From the NCBI GenBank assembly GCA_951812925.1, contig OX638372.1, positions 36,702,245-36,766,244 on the forward strand: a stretch of 64,000 nucleotides of DNA. The letters run 5' to 3'. How positions within the stretch are numbered: the first letter of the stretch is position 1; every line of letters begins with the position of its first letter. Positions 12,626 through 24,901 of this stretch are shown one piece after another. This stretch comes from Calliopum simillimum (Eukaryota; Arthropoda; Insecta; Diptera; Lauxaniidae). The notes beneath the pieces were generated by a model. That model worked only from the letters and a program-made list of their open reading frames with translations, searched no databases and was not told where the DNA came from. The position numbers and the translations under genes are program-made.

Positions 12626-13420
12626 GCCAAAGCAGCCGTTCGTGTATTTAGCCTCAAATATCTCCAAATCCTGAAGGGGTGGGTCAATTCTGACCTCGGG
12701 TTCAGATTTTACGCATGAAGTTACTCCAGAAATGGTTGGAAACAAAACCTTGCTGGTATGTGTTATTTATTTAGAAAATTTATTACGTACCATTTTTGAC
12801 CCGGTATTACAAGGGTTAAGATTTTTTCAGCATTGTTCATTAAGTCTAGAGTCAACATAAAAACTACATAAGCAGTTGGTCACCATGATAATATGGACGT
12901 TAGAATTTTTGGCCGGAAAAATGTGCTTTTTGACCTATAGTGCCATGATGCAATAACACAGGCACCGAAAAAAAAACAGTCAAGATCCATAGGGTACATC
13001 CCCCAGATCCCATGGATTTTGGGGCGTTGAACCCGAATATCGCAATAAAAGAAAATGTTGGCTTATCCTATAATTGTAATTTTTTCTTGATGTAAACATT
13101 TGAAATTTGTGAAGATTTTTATGTTTTTCGTTGCTTCAAAATCGAAAATAACGACAGAAATAACCCGCTAGAGGTGTTGAAATTACACATTTTATAAAAA
13201 TTAAAAAAAATATGAATATTTTTAGATTTTTTGGTAAGCTGGAGCAGAATCTGGCATTGAATTCGCTTTATCTCGTATGGTTTTTGAGATATTTTTTTTT
13301 TGGTTCGAAAGCACTTTTTGAAATCAGCAATATCCAAGGGTTCAGAAAAGTCGCGCGCACCTTGACATTTTAAAACTTTTGGATTTTCCATATAAAATTT
13401 GGACCACTCTAATGTATGTA
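12626..13420. other. Spacer with a diverged TIR-family end
   Basis: No gene is recognised. From about 13300 to 13415 the sequence matches, inverted, the terminal region of the 42878-45305 element: GCGCGCACCTTGACATTTTA and then TTTGGACCACTCTAATGTA. It is a solo end of that family abutting the next element. A 119-codon minus frame at 13119-13478 runs through this repeat and is not considered a gene. Confidence 0.4.
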
Positions 13421-14912
13421 CATTAGACCGGGTCGATTTTGTGTGAAGCAAAATAAAATCATCCCGAAACCAACTCAAAAGATAGAGGGACTCTTAAAAA
13501 CGATATCTGCATCATTTTTTTTTTTTCATTCTGAAAAAAACCAATGGAGCACTTTTTATTGTACTGAAGGAATATTTTGGCTAAAAAAACATATTTTTTG
13601 GTCATAACTTTTTTTCATTCGAAAATGGATACCCAAGGATGCTTTAGAAATAAAGATTATGTTCTTACAAAAAATTTTGACGTTTAATTTTTTTTGTTTT
13701 TGGGTTATAGATAATATTCGGTTCCAAAAATCGATTTTTTACGTTTTCCAAAACTAGGTCGGAAAAACGATTTTTTACTCAAAAACAAGGGAACTTACGA
13801 AAAAAGTGTATATGACAAAAAATGCTTAGAATTGTCCAAAAAATACGTGTGGTTTTTTTCAGAATTTTTGCAATTTTTTTTTAATTTTTTCAAAAAATTT
13901 ATCAAATTGAGTTTTCAGCAGTTAAGCTCAATTTTGTCAGCAAAATTTTAGGTTTACTTAAAACCAAGCCATCTACGAAAAAATTTTATATGACGTAAAA
14001 TGCTTAGAATCCTTCAGAGAATTGGTGTACATTTTTTTCAGGATTTTTGGAATTTTTTTTTATTTTATAATTTTTGACCAAGTTTTGATGAATTACTACT
14101 TTTTTAAGTTCTCCTGCTTTTGAGTAAAAAATTGTTTTTCCTACCTCGTTATTGAAAAACGTAGAAAAATTTATTTTTGGAACAGAATATTATCTATACC
14201 CAAAAACAAAAAAACTAGTAAGGGTGTAACTTTTGGCCTGGCCAAAAATTAAATACCCTACACTGCAGTATTTTGAAAATTTTGCTTGTAAGGGAGGTGC
14301 CACGCCCTCTTGTCGGATTTCACCCAGTTTTTGTTCAGAGCTTGAATTTATAGTTTTTAGTGTCTGAGTGAAATTTAGTTGGGTTATCTCAAAAAACTCT
14401 TTCAGTATAGCATTTTGAAACTTTTGCTTGTATGGGAGGTGCCACGCCCCTTGTCCGATTTCACCCAATTTTTGTTGAAAGCTTTCATTTATAATTCTTA
14501 GTGTCTGAGTCAAATTTGGTTCGAATATCTCAAAAAACGCTTTCAGTATAGCGTTTTGAAGCTTTTGCTTATATCGGAGGTGCCACGCCCTCTTGTTCGA
14601 GTTTTCTCTGTTTTTTTCAGAGCTTACGCTTACAATTCGTAGTATTTATGTATATTTTGGTTGCATTGTCGCGAAAAATACTCCTTAAGTTTCATTTTGA
14701 ATATATTTTTTGTATGGGCGGTAGGCGTGTCAGTGTACTAAATTTCATTGAATTATCTTGCTCAGTTTTCCTTCTCTGCGTTACAAACGGAATGACAAAG
14801 TGAATATACCCTGGGTGTAGGGTATAAAAATGATGCATATATCGTTTTCTAAGAGTCCCTCTTACTTTTGAGTCGGTTTCAGGATGAATCTCAATTTCGA
14901 CCCGGTCTAATT
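13421..14912. mobile_element. TIR element with CATTAGACCGGGTCG ends, with nested insert
   Basis: The left end CATTAGACCGGGTCGATTT pairs with the inverse of the right end AATTAGACCGGGTCGAAAT. The TIRs continue through GAAACCRACTCAAAAG and AGAGGGACTCTT, roughly 100 bp each. TA flanks both ends (13419-13420, 14913-14914). The interior holds the palindromic module (about 13750-14165) and a nested repeat block with three GGAGGTGCCACGCCC units (14215-14832). No transposase remains. Confidence 0.65.
14215..14832. mobile_element. Repeat with ~142-bp units and a TACCCTGGGTGTAGGGTA tail
   Basis: GGAGGTGCCACGCCC recurs at 14293, 14435 and 14576 within similar ~142-bp units. The block ends with a CGTTACAAACGGAATGACAA stretch and the hairpin ATACCCTGGGTGTAGGGTAT. 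A second copy lies inverted at 32427-33100 with the same unit spacing (32841, 32982). End fragments occur near 29085-29177 and 2096-2128. It sits inside the right half of the 13421-14912 element, so it is the younger insertion. Confidence 0.6.
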
Positions 14913-16440
14913 TACATATATGTATACAATTTGAAGAATGTCAAGCAATCAAGCCCAGCGCAGGTGCGTAACTCTTCCCAGATTACTGGAATTTAAAATC
15001 CTCTTAATTTATAGAGTATGTAAAGTTTTTAATAAATTTTCATTTTCAAATTATTTAGAATTTCTCTTTTTCATATAATTTAAGTTGGAAGTAAAGGGTT
15101 AATTCACTTTCAATTATTTTAATTAACGGCGTCAATAAAATATTACATTTATTGAACCTCAAGATATACGACTATATAAACGACGAAAGTAGCAATAAAT
15201 AAGTTCGTGAGAATTTTAATAAATTTTCGAATGAAATGTGAAAGGAAGTGGAACTTGTTTTAATTGAATTGTTAAGTGAAGTGTTTATGTAAATAAGGTA
15301 AAAAATTTTAAGCAAAAAAACTCTCGTGTACCTTTAAAAATCAATTAATCATCATTTTTAAATCTTTTTTTCATTAACATTTGTTTATAAACATTATAAT
15401 TTAAAGGTCTTTGGAAAGTATCCTGCATAATATGCATGGATAAACAATTTCATTTGAAATTGCTTTTGACCATAAATACTACGGCTTACGTTGTGTAGGT
15501 ACTGGTACTGGAGATCGTGTTATTTGACCTTAATAGAATTTTCTTGTGGGGTTTCCTTATGTCGGAGGTTAATGCCTCAAAGACAACATAACCCGTAACA
15601 TCACTCAAATTCAACCTAATCTATGTGCCAGAGTTATCGAAAATTGGATTTCTCGGTTGACACGTAATTGCATAACAGTGTCGAAATATTTTCAGCAATG
15701 TTGATAATAAACTAAACGTGATTTGAAAAAAAAAAAAAACTATAAATTATAAAATGCACTAAAGTTATTATTTGAGTTAATTGACCATTTCAACGAAATT
15801 AGGTAAAACAGATTGAATCATTTTTGCAAGTCTGCAGTATAATATACATTATTTTTTACTACACACACTAATGTTATGTTACTGTTAATGTTAAAAAAAT
15901 AATAATTTATTTTTTGTATGGTTGCAATTTTTTTTTTGGAATTTGAATGATTCCAATTATTTCAAATTATGAAAGCTTAGAATCATTACTGTTCTTTATT
16001 TGGTCAACAGTATTGAATAAGAAATTAGTTGCATATATTAACAAAGCTTTAAATATACTTAGATATCTATCAGACTAACTACTTAGAATTAAAGGAAGCG
16101 ACACCTAAACAACTTTCTTACCCAATAGCTAAATCCAAGTAGTACAAGTTAGTCGCAGATATAATAGCGACTGTGGGGGTTTAAAAATTCTCTACTAAGT
16201 ATACCTTGTTTTTACTAAAATCAGCCTCAGTGATCATTTAAGTGTGTAATATGAGGTTTTCTAAAGGTGCTGTGCATTTATTTGCCACCTCCTTCACACC
16301 GCTTTTTGGACTACGATAAGTTTTTCTTCAGCGACTTTTCTGTATTCTTGCAACGCTCCAGTTTTGTAAAACTAAGCAATAATATTGGATATCTGAAATA
16401 TTATTTGTAGCATCTATTTATTTGTTGAAAATAAGAGTGG
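14913..16440. other. AT-rich spacer with a possible TATA-box promoter
   Basis: No coding exon is recognised. TATATAAA at 15173-15180 is followed about 120 bp later by a possible splice donor (AATAAG|GTAAAA near 15297). That would fit a noncoding first exon, but there is no Inr and no linked coding exon, so this is weak. The remainder is featureless. Confidence 0.25.
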
Positions 16441-16895
16441 TTAGGTCAAGGACACGCGCACCTCCCATGTAACCAAAAATTTGAAATCGCTATGACTTCG
16501 TAAATATCCGAAGTAAAAAATAATATTAAATATCTGAGATAGTGTTGACAGCATTAAGTCACCTCGTGAAAATGGACGTAATCGGGTCAAGGACACCCCA
16601 CCTCAAATATAACCAATTTGAAATCGCTATAACTTCGTGAATATTTTAAGTACAACAATAATATTTGATATCTAAGAAATAATTATTAGCATATAGTTAG
16701 TTTTTGAAAATGGGAGTGATCGGATCAAGAACACGCCCACCTTCCATACGGCCCGAAATTTTAAATCGCCATAACTTTGGGAATATTTGATATACGACAA
16801 TAATATTTTATATCTGAAATACAATCGGTATCATCTAGCTCTTAGCTGAAAATTGGAGTGATCAGATCATTTCCATATAGTTCAAAACTGTCCGC
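16440..16895. repeat. Diverged tandem repeat, ~130-bp unit
   Basis: Three to four copies carry GGTCAAGGACACGC-like words at about 16443, 16579 and 16714, a degenerate fourth near 16850, each followed by CACCTCCCAT and AATTTGAAATCGC. The units are related in wording to the GGTGCCACGCCC family but are not the same repeat. Confidence 0.6.
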
Positions 16896-17393
16896 CATTT
16901 TGTTTTCGAAAAATTTTATCCATAATTTGGAATCAGTGAGCTCAAAAACCCACCTAGCTACAATTTTGTCGTGATAAAATAATGTTTTAAGAAAATTGTC
17001 CGCCATTTTGGATCCGCCATTATGAATTTAAAAAAATCTTATCCAGATTTAGGGTAAGCGACCCCCAAAACATAAAAGCTGATATTTTTTTTTATAAAAA
17101 GTAACAAGGAAAGAGTTAAGATCAGCTAGAACAGCAATCTAGACCACTGTGTGGCGTTGAATACTTTTGTGATAACTTATGTTTAACTATCATTAGGGGT
17201 TTCAGTCCCAGACATTTGGAAGTCCCAAAAATCCCGGGATTAATTCCTCAATTTTAAAAATTTTTCATTTTTAAATTTATAGAGTTGAATACTCAGAAAT
17301 GGAAACGGCAAAAAAGCTTATATTGACATAAGCGCTTTTTCCAACACATAGCTATTTGTAATATTAATTATAAATGGTTTCGAATAACGTCTA
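16896..17393. other. Spacer with GTCCGCCATTTT repeats
   Basis: Words such as CTGTCCGCCATTTTG and AGCGACCC are shared with the stretch at about 49500-49700, indicating another dispersed repeat family. No gene is seen before the mariner end at 17394. Confidence 0.4.
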
Positions 17394-18579
17394 ACGAGGG
17401 GCACTACTTATATTTCGGAAACTGGCAACACTAATGCCAATAGCTAAAATCTGGCAACACCATAATAATGTTTGGCATTTTTTAGCATAAACGTACTCAC
17501 AACGTTTTGATATACAAGTGCTATTTGTTTTGTTTACAGAGAGTTACACGTAAGAAAATCAATTTGGCCAAAAAATGGAAATTACAAGAAAAGGTTTTCG
17601 TTGGATTATTTTTCACAACTTTCGACGTGGATTATCTCAACGAGAATGTGTCGATGAACTCAAGTCTTTGTATAGCGATAAAGCACCATCAAAAACCACA
17701 GTACATGGCTGGTATAGTGAATTCAATCGTGTTCGTAGTTCGGTCGCCGACGAATTCCGTGAAGATCGTCCAAAATCGGTTGTTGTGCCACAAAACATCG
17801 ATGCAGTGCATGAACTGATGATGAAATATCGTCATGTGGCATATTGTGAGATAGAAGCATCCTTGCACATTAGTTCCACTCCAATACATTCGATTTTGCA
17901 TGAACACTTAGTTGTAAAAAACGTTTGTTCTCGTTGGAAACCCCATCATTTATCAATCACTCAAAAAAGGCTCGCATCGTTTGTGACAGGCGACGAATCA
18001 TGGATATATGCGTATGAGCCGGAAACAAAACAGCAATCGACCGCCTGGGTATTCCAAGACGAGCTAAGTCCAACAAAAGTTGTTCGTGGAAGAAGCACAG
18101 CGAAGCAAATGGTCGCCTGTTTCTTCGGCCGAATGGGTCATGTGGCCACTGTTCCGCTTGAGCAACGTAGGACGATCAATTCTGAGTGGTACACGACCAT
18201 TTGTTTGCCGGAAGTTTTCGGAGAAATTCGTAAAACCAACCCCCGAAGACGAATCGTTCTCCATTATGACAATGCGAGCTCTCACACATCTCGTGAATAC
18301 AGTCCTGTTTTGGCACCCAATGACTTCTTGTTTCCGGACATCAAAGGTAAACTGCGTGGTCAACGATTTACGAGCGCCGAAGAAGCAGTTGAAGCATTCA
18401 AAAACCATGTTTTGGAGGTGTTTCAAGAGGAATGGGAAAACTGCTATGACAAATGGTTTGAACGAATGCAAAAGTGTATTGATCATCAAGGGGAATATTT
18501 TGAAAAACAAAAAAATCATTTTCAATTAAAAATGTTTGTTATTATTTGCTATTCCCGAAATGTAAGTAGTGCCCTACGT
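17394..18579 (+). mobile_element. Mariner element with internally deleted transposase
   Basis: The inverted ends ACGAGGGGCACTACTTATAT (left) and ACGTAGGGCACTACTTACAT (inverse of right) bound about 1.19 kb. The left flank has TA at 17392-17393. A single long frame inside encodes a mariner transposase. The ends are well matched, so the copy is not ancient, yet the transposase has lost residues and its stop codon. Confidence 0.85.
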
Positions 18580-18663
18580 ATGCGCTTGTATGACAAAATT
18601 CAAATTTATGCTTATATTGGAAAAATAGCTTTTCTTTTTGAAAATAGATTATGCGATGTCTAG
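17575..18663 (+). pseudogene. Mariner-type transposase, open frame but with two in-frame deletions
   Basis: The frame of 362 codons begins MEITRKGFRW, the N-terminal helix-turn-helix start of a common insect mariner lineage, and continues through the second HTH (HEHLVV, about residue 109) and the catalytic core. Three catalytic aspartates are visible: D140 (VTGDESW), D232 (YDNASSH) and D250 (APND). In mariners the last two are separated by 34 residues (D34D); here only 17 lie between them, so about 17 residues including the usual loop are gone. A similar loss occurs before VTGDESW, where the WVPHxL-to-TGDE linker is about 17-18 residues short. The natural end GEYFEKQ (about residue 312) has lost its stop, so the frame reads on through the right TIR into flanking DNA. 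It is almost certainly catalytically dead. Confidence 0.8.
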
Positions 18664-19002
18664 TTATTTCGGTTGGAAAAACTGCTTTAATTTTATTTTC
18701 GGCAATAACTATTTAATTGTGGTAATAAACATTCGTTCCTTACATGACAGGGGGACTCTATGGAAGTAATAACTTTTACTGGAGGTCACATAATAATTTC
18801 AGAATTAAATTTAACGATCAAAGTGATTTCCTGCATAAAACGAAAAAATCAGACTTGAACAGTTTTTCATTTTCACCAAATTTGGTATTCTTTCTGTAGC
18901 ATTTTCCGGTACTGCTCGAATTTCTGCTCGAATTTTGGCTTGTTTACATATGGGCAATTCTCAGGAACCTTTTACTTACGATCTGTACGATTACGATCTA
19001 TA
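18580..19002. other. Spacer between mariner and the next MITE
   Basis: AT-rich sequence with no gene; the mariner frame runs into it as read-through only. Confidence 0.4.
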
Positions 19003-19838
19003 GGGGAACTGATGCTATTGTGGTATAGTTTTTCAATGTGGTATGGTCGCATATCTCCGAATTGGGAAGGAACCTGCGAACGTTACTGCTTTTATCCTAT
19101 CAGAAAACATGAAAAACCAGGGATGTGTTGCTGTCATGCACCAAACAAAATTTTTCCGGTGTCAGTTGGTTTTTTTTTTCCGGATTTTTTGCAAAAAAAT
19201 TTTGTTAGGAAAAGGTTGCTTTTTGGTGAAGTTTTATTTATGTTTAATAAAGGTAAGTGTAAATTATTGCAAAACAAGTGCTTAACTGTGTAAATTCACA
19301 AAGTTTCCCATTTTATATTTAGAATTTTGTAATTTCTAAAGATTGGCCAGTGTGGTATAGTCGGGATTCGCTAATGTGGTGTATGAATATTTCCTGTTAT
19401 TCTTAACATTATTTGATTGCTGTTTATTTTTTTATAAAAACTATGAGTTTGGGAACCAATGAAAATGTTATTATGAACTTATTTCATTTCTTTCAAACTT
19501 TATTTTGGTTGTATGGTTAGATATACTACATTACCCTACTTATATGTACCACATATATATATATATAGCTCACTTTACAAGCACTGATCAGTATATATAC
19601 CACATTGTGCCACCATATATACCACATTACCTCCAAACTTTTTGAAAACAGCTTTTTAGACTTTTTTCAGATTTTGCTCAATAACTTTTTTTTATGAAAT
19701 TGCAGACATTTTATTGAAATATATTCTGTAGCCAATACTTTAATGATTAGCATAAAAAAATTTTGCTGAAATTGATCTAACGGTTTTCTTTCAAATTCCA
19801 CCTTAACATTAGCTATACCACAATAGCATCAGTTCCCC
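19003..19838. mobile_element. TA-inserting MITE with GGGGAACTGATGCTATTG ends
   Basis: A perfect inverted end of about 26 bp starting GGGGAACTGATGCTATTG is flanked by TA at 19001-19002 and 19839-19840. AATGTGGTATA-type words are scattered through the interior in both orientations (near 19036, 19352, 19373, 19600 and 19618, besides the TIRs), echoing the sequence just inside the TIR. The 117- and 80-codon plus frames have no recognisable domain. Same style as the 5837-6857 and 48227-49107 elements. Confidence 0.75.
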
Positions 19839-21374
19839 TACATGGTAGCACGTCGAGCTCAAAATTGGCGTGAATTTCTACAAAAACATTTAATCCACAT
19901 ACTTGGTAATGTTTGAACAATATGTGTAAATCATTACTATTTGAATTAATACCATGCACCTTACGCGTTTGACATCAAAACTTGACGACAACTGTGGGTT
20001 AAAAGTTTCTGAGAAATGCCCATATACCGTTTTCTTCACGTACAGACTCCGTAAAGAATTTGTCAAGACCTGCAAAAAGTTTTCATTACACATGTCCAAA
20101 AAATCTGCATCTCATGCCCATAGCAGCCATCGAAAAAAAAGAAGGTCGATTATCTTCCGTTATTGATCTACATTTCATTATCAGTTTGAAAAGAAACCAT
20201 ATTTTTGTTGACTTTTTTTTCAGTACTTTTTTATATGTAGTTATTTTACGGTTATTGATATGAATATATTTAAAAGTTATTGAAGCTGATTGATGGAACT
20301 TTGCCCGCTTTAAAATGTTTGCTACTTACTTATCAAAGTGCTATTTTGTTTTGTCGAACTTGTATATCATATTAACAATTTAGCAATTTATTACCTCGTA
20401 AAAATAAGTTTGGTCGGCTGCAATTTACCTCGTTTCAATGTTTCTTGAACTTTTTGTCTAATACTCAGTAGGTTATTTGTGTTTTGTTGATACGTTTCTT
20501 ATGGTTTGGGTTTTGTTTGTCTTATTAGATTTGTGATAGGGTATAATAAATGGAAAAGTGCATCATTTTTCTCTAGTACTGAAAAGGTATAAGAATTATT
20601 ATTAAATTATTTGGAGTATATGATATTATTTGATGTTTTATTTAATTACTTTTCTACTATCTTATTCATTTTTTTTATAATTTTCGAAATTATTCCTTGT
20701 GTTTTTCCAATTTATAAATTTTAACCAAACACATGTATCCGATAATATAATCTCCATCTTGATGTCTCAACTCTATAACGAAATTGAATATGACGTCTTT
20801 AATGAAGAAGCCATAGTGACGCACTGTATTATCAGTTTACGTGAAGCTAATGATCTAGTACCGATCATTTAAGTACTTAAATGTATACCTATTGATATAA
20901 ATATACATATGTGTATGCTAATGTATGGAACAATCTTCCTCAAGCAAACACCGATTTCATTTGAAATTCATGATCTACACTTAAAGACGAAGTATTTTTA
21001 AGTGACTATTGCTTTAGTGAACTCTGTATAAAAATGTTTGACAATTTATTTGATGCTTGTCCCGGTGTCAGAATTTTTTAATTTTCCGGGAGACGCCGAG
21101 GGTATTTCAAACTAGAGTTTGTCCTCGAATCTTGCCTGATAGCATGTCTTTGAAAGCAAAAAATATGCGTATCGGATAACTGATATTTGAATTTTCCAAG
21201 AACTCGGACGAAGCCGAGGGTATTTCGAAATAAAATATATCCTTAAACCTTGTCGTGCAAAATGGTTCTCGAGTTATGGAGACACAGACAGGTGGACAGG
21301 CAGACAGAAAGACGTTGTATTTTATATACAATAGTAGTATGATTCTATAAAGAGCAATATCTGTCAAGCTATCA
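19839..21374. other. AT-rich spacer with a decayed element end
   Basis: No gene is recognised. Around 21085-21300 GCCGAGGGTATTTC occurs twice, and a GACAGACAGGTGGACAGGC-type stretch typical of insect transposable element ends is present. The 110-codon minus frame at 21107-21439 runs through it and is not a convincing gene. Confidence 0.35.
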
Positions 21375-21382
21375 ATTTTCAT

Positions 21383-21805
21383 TAGTGATGAGCAAACCAA
21401 GATCAATACCATAGGAGTCTTGGTCTTGATCTTGGACATTGAGTCTTGGTCTTGGTTTTGATATTAAGTCTTGGTCTTGATATCGGTCATCAATTCTTGG
21501 TCTTGAAAAAATTTCTAAAAATTGTTATGTATCAAAAAATTCCAAACCTTGTATTTTCAAAGGAGTTGGGTTTTAAGGTGCCAAATTTTGTTTTGAGAGA
21601 TGATTTTATGCTCAAAAGAGGCATGACACACATATAAACTATAAATTTCCAAGACCGAAAAGCAGTCTTGGTCTTGATGATCATCGTGACTAAGAACAAG
21701 ACTGCTATGGTATGGTATGGCTTCGAAATGACATCAGCGTCTTGGTCGAAAATTATCAAGACCAAGACCATGAATCAAGGCCAAGACTAATTTTGCTCAT
21801 CAGTT
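21383..21805. mobile_element. hAT-type MITE built of GTCTTGGTCTTG repeats
   Basis: The left end TAGTGATGAGCAAA and the inverse of the right end AACTGATGAGCAAA are flanked by a perfect 8-bp TSD, ATTTTCAT (21375-21382 and 21806-21813). The TAGTG tip and 8-bp TSD fit the hAT superfamily. The 423-bp interior is mostly repeated GTCTTGGTCTTG and its inverse. Fragments of the family lie at 714-834 and about 30490-30565. Confidence 0.8.
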
Positions 21806-21813
21806 ATTTTCAT

Positions 21814-22600
21814 TCTAAATTAGTCAAATAAAAATGACCACCTACTATCATTTTGTGTGTACTCGTATAAGAGGCCTTCTTTATCAAAAAAACAGATTTT
21901 ATTTTGAGTTGCACCTTCTTGAACCGCCATATATTTAATTCCGGAATATGCCATTCAATTTAATGATGTGAATATACATAGTTTCTTAAATTTTAACTGA
22001 AGTACAACTTTGTAAAATAAGTTAAAGTAGGTGGTATTAAGTTAATACAGAACGCCCCATATACATACATACATAAGTAGATTTTATTTGGCTGGAGCTA
22101 TTTTCAGACCACTTAATTTTTAATTATATTTTTTTAAATGATATAAGGTGCTTGTTTTTATTTGACTGATTTTGAATAAAAATTGATGGCTAGATAGATA
22201 GTGCTCTTTATAATATTTTAAAAATAGACTGCTATAAGTCTAAGTAAGCTGAAAATATAAATGTAAGTGTTTATAGTTATGTCCCTAGGCCCTTAGGCTC
22301 ATGTATGAGAATTAATACGGTAAAGCAACGTGAACCGGGCAATAGCTAGTAACATAGTGACTGTTCATAAGCCCCGTAAAGCTTCAATAGTGGAGGGTGT
22401 TTAGGCAAGCGTCAAGCTTTGTATATATTCACTTCGCATTATTATCTCATATGGAGGGAGGTGGTAAATTTATTTGCAAATTTTAGCTTGACGAGGTTTC
22501 TCAACAGCACCATATAAAAAAAAAAAAAATATATAAACAAAGGGGAACTGAGTTAATAAAAATGACCTTATCTTGCCAGAGGTCATACATATTTGAATTT
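21814..22600. other. Noncoding spacer
   Basis: Apart from CATATACATACATACATA-like tetramers near 22050 nothing is recognised. A somewhat GC-richer stretch at 22300-22450 carries no open frame. Confidence 0.4.
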
Positions 22601-23490
22601 TTTATACCATTGGATAAAAGATAAAATTCTGAAGTTGAAGTTTGGCAATATTTATTGAGCTATCAGATGGTATTAATTTGAGTGTGGATATTTATCATGC
22701 AACATCTTTTTTCATAAAAAATTTCACAAAACTCGATTTTTTCGAAGTCTATCTTTTTTTGTTTGGTTGGAACTAGTAGATTGTGTAGAATATTTCAATT
22801 TCAAAAAACATTGTTGAGAAGATCATTTGGTTGGTTATGATTGTAGTGGGTTGTTTCAGATTTTCAGCAGAATTCTTAAAACTGCAAAATAATATGAATA
22901 GGTACTATTAAGCTGATCATATTATGACATGTTACTTTTATGATTCAAAAGGAGAAAGACTTTTGCGACATTCTGGAACAACATTTTTTAATATCGTTCA
23001 CGTGGGAACGCCTCACTACAGAATAACCCATCTCCATCATGCTGAAAATCATAAATAAACCATTACAATCATAACCAAGTGGTCATCTTTACATTGTCTT
23101 TTGATATTAAAATATTGTACGCAATCTATTAGTTCCAACTAAGTCAAAAAATCTGGGTCACTACCAAAAAAATGGTTAACGGTAGACTACAAACCCTTAA
23201 GTTAGTTTTGTCCAATTCTGGCTGAGATTTGTGCTAAATGGACAAAATGGACGAATTATTGATATATTGGCTAGAAATACTCCAATCTACCTCAAACTTG
23301 TAAAAAAATCAGCGTCGTCCTGGCTAAACTCAAAATATTTAATAACAAGTATAATTTTTAACAAAATCTTATGTTCGAAAAAATCGAGTTTTGTGAGGTT
23401 TTTTATTAAAAAAAAAAAATTTCCGTGATAAATTTCCAAACTCAAATTAATATCATCTAGTATGTCAATAAATAGAAAATAAACCCTGAA
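22600..23490. repeat. Foldback element with ~350-bp imperfect arms
   Basis: The left arm words CACAAAACTCGATTTTTTCG, GTTGGAACTAGTAGATTG and GGTTATGATTGTA reappear inverted, in reverse order, on the right (near 23035-23450). Arms are diverged and the ends approximate. A fragment of the same family (TTTGATACCATTGTATAAAAG) lies near 26622. No coding capacity is seen. Confidence 0.65.
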
Positions 23491-24893
23491 AAATTCAAAC
23501 CATTAACTTCGGTGTTAACGGTTTTATGAGCATATTAATAGACCAGTTTCAAACATGCATTAAGTTTTGCTCGTCAGTGTATGTCCAATAACAAATATTT
23601 CTTTTTGTAAAAGTACCCATCACAAGTATGTACCAGTCGACGCAGCCATTTTTGAATTTTCAAAAGAAACTAATTTGTGCTGAATTGTGCCAGAATATTA
23701 CATCCTTACATCCCCCACATTTAGGTCAAAATGACCCACATGTGGGGGTTTTAGAGGGTTAAAATTGTCTACAAAAATATTCCTCGTAATATCCTGCATA
23801 AGTTTACTGAACGCATAATACACCTCAAATGTAAGGATCATATAGTTAAATTCATCGATTTAACACAAGAATGCGGTATTTTTGTATTTTTCATGTAAAG
23901 TGGATTAAAAAACTTAAAAAAATCGATTAAAAAAAAATCTGACGTGCTGGAGAAAAACGACGAGACATGGGTATTTTTTTTTAACGCCTACTTTAAGAAT
24001 TTTTTGGATTTTCTCATGTGTTTTACAAAAAGTTTTAATTATCGAACAAAAAAACGAAAAAAATAGGGAAAAACGCATTTTGGTAACTTTTCAATGAATT
24101 GTATACATCTTTTGCATTTTTCCATCGATTTTTTTAAGTGGTATCTTATATTCTTCACAAATATATAGTCTATGATACAAAAAAAAAAATTATAAAAAAG
24201 TTATTTCTTATTGTATAAATCTGCAGTTGATTTTGATTTTTTGTTAATTTTTTCGAAAAAAAAAAAATGTTTTTTTTAGAAATCAATTTATTTCGCCGAA
24301 ACTAACAAACCAACCAAAAAGTGATGCGAATATTATTTGTAGGTAATTTAATTACCTTTAATATGACATATAAAACGTTTAAATACAAACATTAGTTCTT
24401 GAGATATTTGTATTTAAATGGAACTATATTTTTTTTTGGTCCGAAAACCGAAAATGACCGATATCTCGAAAACGACACAAAATAAAAAAAAAATAATGCG
24501 ATTTTCGGAAGCAGCAGCCCATTTTACATATAAAATGAATAATGGCATTCCCTGGGGAAAAAATTTTTTAGACATTTGTAGAGTAGTGTAATTTTGGTTA
24601 GAGTTACATGTTCTAGCTCGAACTTCAGGAAATGGGTACTTTTACATATTATTGGACATATTTATGACTTTATGACACAACCAGGCACAACTCTTTATGA
24701 ATCTAAGGAAAGTTTGGCCAAAAAATTAAAACTGGTTGGACCTGATCTGATCTGAAAAGTTCTTTTGCTTGTAAAATTCTTGTTCTTGGAAATATTTATT
24801 TTAAAATTTGCGGCACTGCACAAAACAGCTCTAGCACAATTTGGCACAACTTCATTAACGAAAATGGCTGGCCCAAATTTCTTGAAATATTTA
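23490..24893. other. AT-rich noncoding spacer
   Basis: Long A or T tracts and no recognisable exon, RNA or TIR. Confidence 0.4.
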
Positions 24894-24901
24894 TCTATGT
24901 A

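Noticed and set aside
13119..14513. Minus frames of 119 and 107 codons
   Set aside because: The first runs over a repeat end and the start of another element. The second contains the ~142-bp tandem units translated twice. Neither has a domain.
18064..18529. 153- and 149-codon frames overlapping the mariner transposase
   Set aside because: They are shadows of the transposase in other frames, with no similarity of their own.
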